Assembly: GCA_000697475.1 (NCBI GenBank)
Contig: JNEU01000448.1
Location: forward strand, 16,821-80,820
Source: Lichtheimia corymbifera B2541
Taxonomy: Eukaryota; Mucoromycota; Mucoromycetes; Mucorales; Lichtheimiaceae
Length of the DNA: 64,000 bases
Direction: 5' to 3'
This document shows, in pieces, positions 23,551 through 34,268 of the stretch. Numbering within the stretch: position 1 is the stretch's first letter; each line of letters starts with the position of its first letter. The notes beneath the pieces are model-generated. The model saw only the letters and a program-made list of their open reading frames with translations, did no database searches and was not told the origin of the DNA. The translations under genes were made by a program, and so were the position numbers.

Positions 23551-24787
23551 TTACAACTTCTCCTTGAGCATGGCCTCAAGCTTGCGACCATCCTTAGCAA
23601 AGTTGCGGATACCTTCAGACAACTTCTCGGTGGCCATGGCATCCTCATTCATATCCCAACGGAAGGCCTTTTCGTTGGTGAAGTAGGCGACCTTGGGGAT
23701 CTCCTGAGCCTTAGCCTTCTCAACAGAGAGCTTGGCAGAGATCTGCTTAGTATCCTTTTGCAATTCACCCAAGAGAGCAGGAGAGATAGTCAAAAAGTCG
23801 CAGCCTGCCAATTCTTCAATCTCACCAGTGTTGCGGAAAGAGGCACCCATGACGATAGTGTTATAGCCGTATTGCTTGTAGTAGTTGTAGATCTTGGAGA
23901 CGGAAAGAACACCAGGGTCGTTGTGGCTCTCATAGGTTTGACCAGTCGACTTTTTGTACCAATCCAAGATACGGCCAACAAAAGGTGAGATGAGAGTGAC
24001 ACCAGCTTCGGCACAAGCAACAGCTTGAGGGAAACCAAACAAGAGAGTCAAGTTGCAGTGAATGCCATGCTCCTTCTCCAAGATCTATTTCATTGCATAT
24101 ATGATATTGATAAGCAACCTGCACGCATATATATATATGCCGACTTTATAGCAGCACACGGTTGTCCAACTTACAGAAGCAGCCTGGATACCTTCCCAGG
24201 TAGAAGCAATCTTGATCAAAACACGCTCCTTGTTAATACCTTCCTCCTCATACAACTTGATCAAACGAATAGCCTTGGCAACGTTGGCATCACGGTCGAA
24301 AGAAAGACGGGCATCAACCTCAGTGGAGACACGACCAGGAACAATCTTAAGGATCTCCTTGCCAAAGTTGACCAAAAGCTTATCCACAGCCCATTCGAGT
24401 TGCTCTTCAGGGTTGCTACAGGAACATTTATTGTCAGCATGTCGCGTTTACGGGATAATGCAAACCCCGGACCTCGGGGTTGGGGGTTTGCGGGAAATAA
24501 CCATGCTCGTATTTACCTGCCCTTCTTCTTGCCGTACTCGATAGCATCGTTAATCAAGCCAGCATATTGGGGCTTTTGGGAAGCTGCAAGGATCAAAGAG
24601 GGGTTGGTGGTAGCATCCTGAGGCTTGTATTGGGCGATAGCTGTAGACAACACGAAAAAAGGACCGCGATTAACAACAGGAACGATTTTAAGGGTGACGC
24701 AAACATGAATAGAAACTTACTCTCAAAGTCACCAGAGTCGGCAACAATGGTAGTGTATTGCTTGATTTGTTCGAGAACGGAAGCCAT
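23551..24787 (-). CDS. TAL1: Transaldolase
   Basis: Transfers a dihydroxyacetone unit between sugar phosphates in the non-oxidative pentose phosphate pathway; cytosolic. ATG at 24785-24787 begins [20 protein letters not shown], with the catalytic-site Asp in the first strand. Later exons give [35 protein letters not shown], the Schiff-base lysine segment [15 protein letters not shown], and [36 protein letters not shown] and [14 protein letters not shown]. The C-terminus, [10 protein letters not shown], ends at TAA 23551-23553. The codons are more restricted and C-rich than in neighbouring genes (AAG, GCC and ACC preferred), in keeping with high expression. Four exons are clear. No targeting signal. 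Confidence 0.96.
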
Positions 24788-25760
24788 GGCAAAGTGAAAA
24801 ATGAAAACGGGAAAGAGATTGGGGAAAAAGTCGAGAGCATGGTTCCACTGCCTTTATGTGTGCTGATCTCGAAAATCAGGGGGCTGGGATTGGCTACAGT
24901 GCGGTGACGTTTTTGTGTTCCCGAGCGCCAAGTACTGTGGTTGATGTTTACAGATAACAGGACGACAATACAACAATCACGCATGAGTAGATGGTTTCAC
25001 AAGAGTTTGACATAGCCACTATGTAATCCGTAGACATTGCGAATCATTCACTTATGAATTATAGTCCGTATTTTCGATTCTCCCATTCAATATCGATATA
25101 AATGGCTATCTTCCTTTTCACTGGTTGTTACTAATCTTCATGTCATATGTCCCATTTTACTTTTCTCTCCGCCCCTTCATGCTGCGATGATGTCGCTTTC
25201 GTAACATTTGCAATTAAAGCTATAAGTAGCGACATGTATGAGTCAGCACCCCTTCTTTGCATTATTACGAGCTTGAACATGAATTCAAATCATATTGGCT
25301 AAAGCTTGGTTTTGATTGGCATATGAAGGGTCATGCAGATAAGCCGGATTATATCTTAACATGTATATATGGCGGGCTATAGATAACGATAAACGAGTGT
25401 AAACGAAACTACCAAAGCAGATGTAGACGCCTGTCTGATAATCAAATCTTATGGTGACAGCATACCATATTTCAGTCGCCTCAATGTGGTGTTCTACTGC
25501 TTGCTAGTATATAAGAGTTTGAGGTCTTTTTTTTTTTTATTACCATTAAGGGCGACCATGGAAATGTGTGTGACTCTAAGCTACGTACTCGTATTCACAT
25601 ATGCCCTTTGGGAGTATGTGGGCAAAATGATGTGTGTGAATTAAGCAGACGAGTGAATCCTGCAATTGGCCAATAGAAAAGGGCTGTCGAGCTGTCCTAA
25701 GCTAAAACCAGCGGTGGTGCTTTTTTCTTTGTTGCTTCGATCGTACAGTAAATACTAAGA
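24788..25760. other. Divergent intergenic region between TAL1 and MGR2
   Basis: About 970 bp of upstream sequence for both genes. Contains a T11 tract near 25529-25540. No long frame or RNA gene seen. Confidence 0.55.
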
Positions 25761-26194
25761 ATGGAGCCATCAAACGTCGAGAAAATGAAAATGGGCGCCA
25801 TGATGGGTGGCACTGTAGGCCTTTGTGTTGGCTTTGTCTTTGGCACCATCAACTTGATTCGGTAACTTCGCACTATGCAACATTTCGTATACTGCAATTT
25901 ACCACACGCGCTCACCTTTATTCGCGTCCGGTCTTCACTTGTAGTTTCGGCAGTGGTACCAAAGGACCTATCAATATGTTAAGCCAGTACATGATTGGAT
26001 CGGCAGCCTCTTTTGGTTTCTTCATGTGTAAGTACTTTATAGCAAGAGCAACGATATCAATAGCTAACATGTTATGGTATACAGCCATAGGCTCGGTTAT
26101 TCGTTCCGAGGGCAGGCTTCCCGCGGGCGCAACTCCTTTGCAATGGAATCAGAAACCACTTCCCATCCGTATCAATAAGCCTAATGAGGATTAA
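25761..26194 (+). CDS. MGR2: Mgr2/ROMO1 family mitochondrial inner-membrane protein
   Basis: Small two-span subunit of the TIM23 presequence translocase, thought to gate lateral release of preproteins; the animal member is ROMO1. Three exons: 25761 to about 25861, about 25946-26028, and about 26085-26194, joined in phase (CG|T and T|CC). The protein, about 95 residues, has KMKMGAMMGGTVGLCVGFVF, then FGSGTKGP and IGSAASFGFFMSIGSVIRSE. The MG-glycine-rich first helix, short charged loop and G/A-rich second helix match the family. The C-terminal tail RLPAGATPLQWNQKPLP is longer than in ROMO1. It converges on the next gene with 105 bp between stops. Confidence 0.88.
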
Positions 26195-26299
26195 ACATAT
26201 GTACAAACTTGGTTTATTTCAATGAAAAGCAATATAAACTGCAAATGATGCGATGGTTGTGATACAAGGATGATATTTTAGCAATATGGAAGGTCTTTA

Positions 26300-27586
26300 C
26301 TACTTTTTAGCATCGAACATTTCACGTAAAAAGGACATTCGGTTTGTTTCCGCCTGATCCTGCATTTCCACCATATGTCGTAGCATAGAAGCCATCTCCT
26401 TTTGCATATCCATCCAACTTTGATATAATTCTGCCCATTCCTGTTGTCGAGATCGTTGGGATTCCACCCAATCCTTCATCCACGTTTCTTGCTTTTCGAA
26501 TTCATTGGATAGCTGTTCCTCGTATTTGCACAGATTCTCAGAGATATGCTGTCGCTCTTGTTCAACCACCTCTTTGATTCGTTCTACCATATGTACATGG
26601 CCTTCCAGCTTATCCTCAATATGTCGTCGATTGGATTCCAACATCTTCGCTACTGTGTTCTGTTGTTGTTCGCAATTGTCGTTGGCAACATCTCTTTGTG
26701 TGACAAGGATTGACTTGATGCTATTCAGAATATCCTTTTTGAAAAAAGCTCAACATTTTTAGTAACGCGTTAGCATCAATCCTACTCATGTATTCTTACC
26801 CTAGACTCCTTGCAAAGCTTCGTTAACGAGTCATCATCCATATTTCCCTTTCCAAGATCCACGCGGCGTCGCTTGGCAGATGATGGTGTCCTTTTGCTAG
26901 CAAATAAAGCGTTTTTCCCTGGTCGACATCCTGCCAGCAAGTACTATTTCCACACCCAGTTAATAAATGACCTACTTTATGACTATTCTGTGACGTACCG
27001 CATCATAAGCTTTCTCCATAAGTGATTTAATATTGCTGTATTCGCCATAAATGCTGATAAACATGGGATTGCTGCTGCTATTCAATAATCCATAATGCGC
27101 CTCCATAAGCACCCTGAACCGCTGCTTCGCATGATGTCCAAAGTAAAAGTTGTATAGACCAGTTGCATTCTCGGGTAGCTTTTTCATAGTTTCATCGCAT
27201 CGGGTTGCTACAAGTTGCCATTTTTCTGCACGTTCTTTGGGAGTAGACGCTTCGAAAGGTCTCAGAAGTAGAGTCTGTTGTAGCAAGTATTCGTCGCGTT
27301 GAGGGAAAGAGCGATAATGAAATCGTTTGCGTTCGACTCTCGACCAGATCTCAACTTCCTCTTCTGTAATCTCAGGAAACTCTTCGTCGCTCGTGTAATA
27401 GTTGTTTTCCTGTTCGTCTTGTCGATTGTGTCTTTGAGCAGGTGACAGCGTTTGAGATGTGAAATGAGGAACATTGCCAAGGTCATTCACTTCATTGGGG
27501 CGGCTCACGTTCGAGGAGATAGTTGAGGTCAGATCCGATGCGTTGGGGATACTTTGTGATTCGACACTGCGAGCTGCGTTACTCAT
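26300..27586 (-). CDS. SANT/Myb-like nuclear protein with C-terminal coiled coil
   Basis: No named homologue recognised. ATG 27584-27586 leads a Ser/Asn-rich region of about 80 residues, then an acidic start (YYTSDEEFPEITEEEVEIWS) into a helical block with ERAEKWQLVATRCDETMKKL and YNFYFGHHAKQRFRVLMEAH. The spaced Trp and helix pattern resemble a SANT/trihelix-type DNA-binding fold. After an intron at about 26943-27000 the protein has a likely nuclear localisation signal, SSAKRRRVDLGKG. The last exon (26300-26740) is a long charged helix (NRRHIEDKLEGHVHMVERIK, WVESQRSRQQEWAELYQSWM), a probable coiled coil for oligomerisation. Together this suggests a DNA-binding regulator, but target and function are unknown. 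Confidence 0.75.
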
Positions 27587-27624
27587 GCTGGATCCAAGAA
27601 AAAGAAAAGACGAGAATTAAATAA

Positions 27625-27651
27625 AGAGAGAGAGAGAGAGAGAGAGAGAGA
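27625..27651. repeat. (AG)13 microsatellite
   Basis: An uninterrupted AG/GA dinucleotide run about 40 bp upstream of the ATG of the SANT-like gene, so in its leader or core promoter. On the transcribed strand it reads CT repeats, a pyrimidine tract common in fungal leaders. Length polymorphism is likely. Confidence 0.9.
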
Positions 27652-28424
27652 CGCCTGCTCCGCTTAAGAAATGAAGATTGAACAAGTACAATAATCCATG
27701 ACCATCATTAAATTGTGACATAGCAAAAGGAAGCTGAGAGAATGAATGGATGTTGGTGAGGTTCTTACATCCGAGATATGTCAAGACTTTTTGGTCCACT
27801 CTGTGTCGATCGCATTGAATTTTACTCGCAAATCCAGGAGTATGCGCAGCCAAGTCATCGTATGAATAAACACTGTATCACTATTGTGCTGTTGAATTAT
27901 TGGATATGAAGTTATCAAAGGGTCAATAGCTTTCTCTACCAATACAAAAAAATGATTATAAGAGATCACTTCATGAGATAACTTATGATCACCTTTGATC
28001 TAGTATTCTATAATACTTGACCACCTCTTTATCAACCCCAATTCACCACGGCATTTTATTATTGCATGGGCACTGACAACTCTCACATACAAGCAAACAC
28101 ATCTCTTTTGTCTATCACTTGAGATTTGGACGGGTGTTCTCATTTTGGCAAGTACCATGCATGAACGCCACAGTTTCAATGCCGATACCATTGCATCAAT
28201 ATACAACAAAGGTGCATAATTATTATAAAGATGGAATGATATGTCATTTATGTTTCTTTCTATTCCTTACGGGGTCGAGTAAGAATGCCACAGCTGGGTG
28301 GTTACTACTGCTGAAAAATCTCCAAAGTAGTTATTTAAATTCATGTTGGGTATCCTGCCGTTGATTGAGAGCTCAAAGTCGGTGAAGTAGGTTATGCAAA
28401 TATGGAAGAGTTTCCAGAGGAAAA
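27652..28424. other. Intergenic region
   Basis: About 770 bp upstream of the SANT-like gene and downstream of the next minus-strand gene. Several frames of 60-81 codons overlap on both strands without motifs. Nothing supported. Confidence 0.5.
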
Positions 28425-28843
28425 TTACTTGGTCGTCATAATGACCGCTGGTGGTGGTCGAGTGAGCTGGTTCATATCTTGCTTTGGCTGTTGATAAACC
28501 GGTAATCCAGGGCCATCATCATCGTCATTATCTCGATCACCATGATTTTGTCGGCAAGAGCTAGTGGTCCAGCGAAAGAAACTACCCACATGATACATGC
28601 AGAATGATATATCAAAGTAGCAGCATAGCCGGTAGTCATTGACTATTGGTTTCACTTTTATGCAAAAATGTCAGCATTATAACGACGCAGCTTCATTATT
28701 GGGAAAGCGACATAGGGAAAAAAAAGACCACAAGCAACTAACTTACATATTATTAATGCGAACAAGAAAATGATAATAACTGCACCAAGCATGAGAGGCC
28801 ATAATACACAAACTGCTGTAATTAACGCGTCAATGTTAGCCAT
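28425..28843 (-). CDS. Small single-span membrane protein, two exons
   Basis: Unrecognised. ATG 28841-28843 begins MANIDALITAVCVLWPLMLG, followed by VIIIFLFALI, a long hydrophobic segment that acts as a signal anchor. An intron (GTAAGT donor, AAAAG acceptor, about 28651-28745) joins to KPIVNDYRLCCYFDISFCMY, a Cys-rich stretch, then an Asp-rich run (GDRDNDDDDG) and a Pro/Gln-rich tail ending VIMTTK. About 105 residues. An upstream in-frame ATG at 28931-28933 would add 30 residues with no recognisable feature; I prefer the one beside the hydrophobic helix. The cysteine cluster directly after the span could be palmitoylated. Whether it is expressed is not shown by sequence alone. Confidence 0.55.
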
Positions 28844-28933
28844 AGTGTGTAAAAGAGATGCTTGATACAAAGTATCTCCACAATTGCATGCTTTTATGGT
28901 GATGCCAGACACAGGGTGGGAATGGCTCAGCAT

Positions 28934-29624
28934 AATACGCAGTTTACTCGCGTGAGCGATGCTTCAACTTTCAATCGTCAAATATGGTGAATAGATGTAA
29001 CCATGCTGAAGACGCCACCGTCTTTATCGTGTGCACAAAGAATGATACCATGTGTCATTACACCAGAAGCTACAGCATGTTACCAGGCTTCCGTATCTTG
29101 TTGGTGGCGCCAAAGCGATCACCTGAGATTGATAAAATTAGTATCAGTTTATCCATCACTACGCCACACTGATTTGCGTTTGATGATAGCGAATTATTAT
29201 TATAAAGATGTATCACGCTTTAGGGTGAATAATTTTTTTCATTGTCATTCATATTCATGGAGCAAATTCTACGTGATATTTGAGAGCTAGGTGCTGCCGA
29301 CGACTCATAGCTCAATTGGCCAATAGGAAGTAGGCGATCTTGCGAAAGATCAATTATATGTATGCATGATCCCGATAATTCCGACATTGGGTTTCCTGCA
29401 ATCCATACCCATCGACTTTATTCATGGTCAAAGCGAATAAAAGCAAGCATCATAATACATTCTACGGAGTGGTACCGATTGAAGCAACCCATATATATAT
29501 GTCAATAAAAGGCGATTCCTTGATGGATAAACACAGTGCAATGCTTTTCGGCAAAAGTCGGGAGAAATAAGATGTAGATACAAAACAAACTTGGAGCTTG
29601 ACTTTATTGTTCATTAGACAATAT
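28934..29624. other. Intergenic region
   Basis: About 690 bp. Short frames on the plus strand (28984-29290) lack motifs. The right part includes AT-rich sequence downstream of the RidA gene. Nothing supported. Confidence 0.5.
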
Positions 29625-30292
29625 TTACTCGCAAACGGCAACACATTCGATCTCAACAGAGACATCCTTGGGGAGACGAGCGACCTGAACAGCGCTACGA
29701 GCAGGCTGGTGGGTGGAGAAGAACTATTGCGATAAAGCCCTTGTCAGATGAAACCGTTCCAAAAGATTCCTCTCTTGACACTTCCCGAGCCATAAACGCC
29801 ATTCACGGCGACAAAGTCATCCATATTCTTCAAGAAAACGGTGGTCTTGACAACCTTCTCCAAGCTGGAGCCAGAGGCCTTGAGAACTTCAGTAAGGTTG
29901 GTCAAAACTTGACGTGTTTGGTCTTCGACACCACCTTGAACGAGCTCGCCTATAAGGATATGTGGTGTCAATCCCTTATGATATAAGCCAACCTATACCA
30001 TGTTACGTACCAGTTGAAGGGATAAGAGGGATTTGGCCCGAGGTGTAAACCATGCCGTTCACCTTGATGGCTTGAGCTATTCGAAAAGATATAAATACTC
30101 TATTCCAAATACCGGTTTACTTTGTCGATTTCCTTACCATAGGGGCCGATGGCAGCAGGAGCGTTAGCGGTTTCTAAGAAGACGCAATGAAATGAGACAT
30201 GGGGCCTTGGATGGCATTAGTCAAGAATACTTACGGACACGGGTCAAAGTGGACATTGCACGAATGGAGGGAAAGACGCGTTGAGCAAACAT
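29625..30292 (-). CDS. MMF1: RidA/YER057c family protein (Mmf1-like), mitochondrial
   Basis: Trimeric enamine/imine deaminase that clears reactive intermediates made by pyridoxal-phosphate enzymes such as threonine dehydratase. Exon 1 (ending near 30237) encodes [19 protein letters not shown], a basic, Ser/Thr-rich start that looks like a mitochondrial presequence, as in yeast Mmf1. Exon 2 is only 36 nt and supplies NAPAAIGPY; the next give [20 protein letters not shown], then [40 protein letters not shown], and the last [20 protein letters not shown] with the conserved Arg of the PARS motif. The donor of the last intron is unclear (GTCAAG keeps phase but is weak). About 145 residues. The link to branched-chain amino acid metabolism fits the presence of ILV3 nearby, but they are not adjacent. 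Confidence 0.92.
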
Positions 30293-32084
30293 GGCTGTTC
30301 AGTCACAAAAGAAAGAGGCCTGGCGGGAGAAACGCACAGCCTTATACCTGTCATCTCAGACCTTGTGATACGATAAAGCACTTATACCCTTTGGAAATGT
30401 TGATCCCATTGTAGTTAATCCTCAATATCTGATTGGCTTCACTTGAACATCAGCATAATTGAACTTGCTTTTCCCTTGACTATCTATCTTTACATTGGCG
30501 TTAAGGGTGTTCTTCATCATGTTCTTCTTCAAGAGACCGTGGGAAAAATACGATCCGGTCCTTGGTCGATCGTCCATACGCTTAAGTCATAGGCCAGCGT
30601 ATATATGGCACTTATCTCTCTCGTTTTGAGATTACCCTCTGCTTGCAAAATACGAGGGATATACACCATTGCTCGAAAGCCTTATCAATATATGAAACAA
30701 GAGAGAGTTGCTTTAAATGGAGCACAAAGAGCTCATTATGATAGGGATTAGGCCAGTGACAGGGATAATGAACATAGCAATAAAGTAAAGCATTGGAAAA
30801 ATCATCATAAGAGATATCTATATTGCACCATGATCGATAGTTCTTGGTCAAATGTACTGCTGGGTCAAGTACCTGGAGGCTGGAACCGATGATGAGTTAT
30901 GGACAGGCACGAGAATTGATTGGATTAGTTTTACTTGTCGCCCAAGTGAATCTTTTCATATCGAATAGGCACCTTGACAACTGTGCTTGTGTGTATCAGC
31001 AATCACAAAGCTACCGCAAGTCCTATTTTGGTAAATTGGTTTCTGGTGGGATCCGTTCATTACGTTCGCTTTTGGTTGTTTCAAGGCATCATCTCCAATA
31101 TAGTCATGCCAGCTCTTATCTGCATTAAAATCTCATGATCGCATAATGATCAGCAAGGGATCTCTTTTCTTATTTGTATTCGCTTTGTCTGAAACCTTTT
31201 GTCACCCTCTATGGGCATCCAGCGTTATGTATCTACAACATACAACTTCAGTGGGCCTATACCAAGATGAATTTAGCTCATCACGAAAGCTATAAATTCG
31301 TACTAGCTTATCAAGACAACACAACTACATAAGAGTGTGCCTTATCGATGTTCAAAGAGAGAAAGAGATTCTTAATTGCAAGCAAGATAAGTGTCCCACG
31401 GGGTCGACTTTCACTCGATCACTCATGCATTCTCAAGTGAACACGCACAAAGGTCCTTTGTCACCATCCGACCAACATAATTTGTAGTAATAATGCTTTT
31501 AATATGTGTGTGTGTGATATTTCTTGGTGATCTGGGAAGCGCAGTGGATAGCTTCGCTTCGACGACACCTGTTTTCCCTATCCCAAACGTGTCGTTGACA
31601 CCGCTACTCCCCAGAGTTGTTTCTATAAACCCCCTCCCATATTTTGTTTTTTATCAATGCGCCCACAAATCCATGGTGCTATATAAGTATCGTATTTAGT
31701 AAGCATCCGACTCTCTTGCTCTGTTCCACGTCTTACGTACTCATCAAGCTTTCATTGATCAAGCCTATTTAACGGATCCCTGGATTCAAGTCTCAAGTCA
31801 AGGATACCTGACATGAAACAACATGACTCCATCTAAGAGAACGCATGTGGACATTGCAACGTTGCATCTCTTTGGTGACGAGACGAGACGCTATTCTCAT
31901 GAAACGAATATCAGTTCCGGCAAGTTGAATACTTAAGGGTCGCGACTATGTATCATGCTGTATGAAGGCTTATCGATGAATACATCACATAGATCCATGC
32001 CACGACGATATGAACTCAATAGTCGACCTCACTGATACTCTAAGCTTGGTTGACAAGACTACACGGGATGCACGTGCACGTTGC
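30293..32084. other. Intergenic region, 1.8 kb
   Basis: Divergent upstream region of the RidA and MAPKKK genes. The longest frames (30844-31128 +, 30612-30851 -) are motif-free and cannot be extended by plausible splicing. A short TG run occurs near 31504-31515. No gene supported. Confidence 0.55.
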
Positions 32085-34081
32085 ATGACAACACTCGATC
32101 CAACTCCTTCATTTTCAGCTCCTTCAATTCTGAGTCGATCAAGGTAAAAGGAGGCACACACACACATGTACGCAGTGGATTCATTCATAGCTCACTATAC
32201 TTAAGTTATCAGGATTGCAACGAGACTGATCAAAGTGAGCCAGCCGAAGGTGAATCAAAGACAGTATGGATGCGACGGTGTGAGACAACTCCTTTATTAC
32301 TGGATCGCTGTACTCCGCTTCCAAGCAGTGCGTTATGGGCTATCCCTCCAAAATATGCCGCCGACTCGAGAAGACCTAGTGGTTCATGGTGTTGGTGGTC
32401 ATCGCATGAAAATGCTATCCCAGAACCAAATCCATCACCACATCCACTATCAATCGACATGACAACATCATCATCACCACCACCACTTGAACAATACTGC
32501 GAACCATTTCCATCTCCAATATCAGCATCTATCCATCCACTGACAAAAGATGAAGACGACGACAACAATGAATTGCCCTGTTTTCTACAACCTGAATGGC
32601 CCCTGACACCTGTTTCACCGCGACAGCCACAAGACGGATGGTGGGGTGAACGTCCCCCTCCCAATATTGTTTGTCAGCATATGGATCGCTATTTCTCTGA
32701 ACATGATTTGGATAAGCCATGGATGTATGAAGATTCTATTTCCTCAGATGCATCGTTATGCTCATTACCCAAAAGAACAACACGTGCAAAATCCATCCGT
32801 GCAGTCGCTTGTGAGGCAGCAAACAACATGTACGACGACTATAGCAACATGCATCATACTCGCAGACTATCATCCATGACCACAATGAGACGCAAGAGCA
32901 CCAAATTTTGGGATCAATCCACTATTCAAGTCAAAGCAGACAACATGATCAAAGTTCAAAAGAACAAGGGAGGCATTCGATGGATTCGGGGCAAATTGCT
33001 TGGTCAAGGCTCGTTTGGACGTGTTCATATGGCATTCAATGTAGTAACTGGGGAGGTGATTGCTGTCAAACAAGTCAACGTTTCGCCGCCTTTTGCAAAA
33101 GAAATCATGATCGATGGTACCCAACTGCACCAAGAAATAGCCATGCTACGTGATCTTGATCATGAGAATATTGTACAATATCTTGGATACGACGAGGATG
33201 AGTCTGAAGGCGTGATTAATATCTTTCTCGAGTACGTGTCTGGAGGGAGCATTGCTAGTCGTCTCGCTATTCATGGAGCGTTCCCAGAAAGCATCGTGAG
33301 GTTTTTTACAAGACAAATTTGCATGGGTCTCGCCTATCTCCATTCAAAAGGCATTTTGCATCGTGATATCAAGGCTGCCAATATTCTCATTGAGGCGGAC
33401 GGCGTGTGCAAAATTTCAGATTTTGGACTATCAAAGCGACATGATTTTGCCGATCAAGTATACGATGCAAATGATCGTATGTCTTTGCGAGGATCCATTT
33501 ACTGGTACTTGAATTCCTTGTACTTCGTTTTCAATTGATTGACGTGTATGCTTTTGGTTTTATTAGGATGGCTCCAGAAGTGGTCAAGAATCAGCCTTAT
33601 AGTGCAAAAGTGGATATATGGAGTCTTGGATGTACTGTTCTTGAAATGCTCACTGGCGAAAGACCGTGGCTCACTTTTCATCAGCTTGCAGCCTTTTACA
33701 ATGTAAGTTGTGATGTTTTCCAAGAATTAGAAGAGTAATCCTATTCATCAATACTACTTTGTATTGCCAGCTTGGATGTCAAAAGAAACCTCGAGTCCCT
33801 GAAACAATCGCTGACACTGCCAAAGACTTTTTAAACTTATGTTTTGCCATGTAAGTGTATCACAATATCTTACATATCTCATCAATATGTGCTCATGAAG
33901 TTGTGATGCTATGATCTAGAGACCCTCGCAAACGACCAACTGCAAACGATCTACTCAACCATCAATTTTGCTATATCGAACCTGACTTTGATTTTGCGGT
34001 AAGTTATACGTATTCCATTATCCAATTCGCCAAGGCCACACGTACTCATAAATGTCCTAGATGGAACGCGGCAAAATTTGA
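32085..34081 (+). CDS. MAP kinase kinase kinase, Bck1/Mkh1-like
   Basis: STE11-family protein kinase of the cell-wall-integrity type. The kinase domain is intact: glycine loop [11 protein letters not shown], catalytic lysine in [28 protein letters not shown] in [32 protein letters not shown] and a conserved end [13 protein letters not shown]. The GTGEV-type loop and insert before the DFG follow Bck1/Mkh1 rather than Ste11. Start: ATG 32085 encodes [19 protein letters not shown] and splices over a 47-nt intron to [12 protein letters not shown] 32270 is a simpler alternative. Introns interrupt the kinase domain at GSIYW, AAFYN, CFAI and DFDFA, and the last exon is MERGKI. The N-terminal part is low complexity and has no SAM or RA domain, so the protein is far shorter than yeast Bck1. 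Confidence 0.9.
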
Positions 34082-34268
34082 TCTACATACTGTATATCCT
34101 CTTCCTGATACCAAAACTTATTCCCTTACGTACTCTGTTTTCTATGATGTGTTTAATATAGGCGATAAACATGCAATGTTGATTATGACGGATGATGGAT
34201 AGGATACTAGGGTTGTGTTATTGTAAATCACCGAGTAGCATGCTACATAGTACTATGGAACGACCCGA

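Noticed and set aside
26765..28830. Other ACGCGT hexamers (for example near 26765 and 28823)
   Set aside because: These lie inside an intron or a coding region, singly and without the flanking decamer seen at RAD51, so they are not called regulatory.
32230..32664. 144-codon antisense frame over the MAPKKK N-terminus
   Set aside because: Shadow of low-complexity coding sequence; Gly/Ser/Asp composition mirrors the opposite strand.
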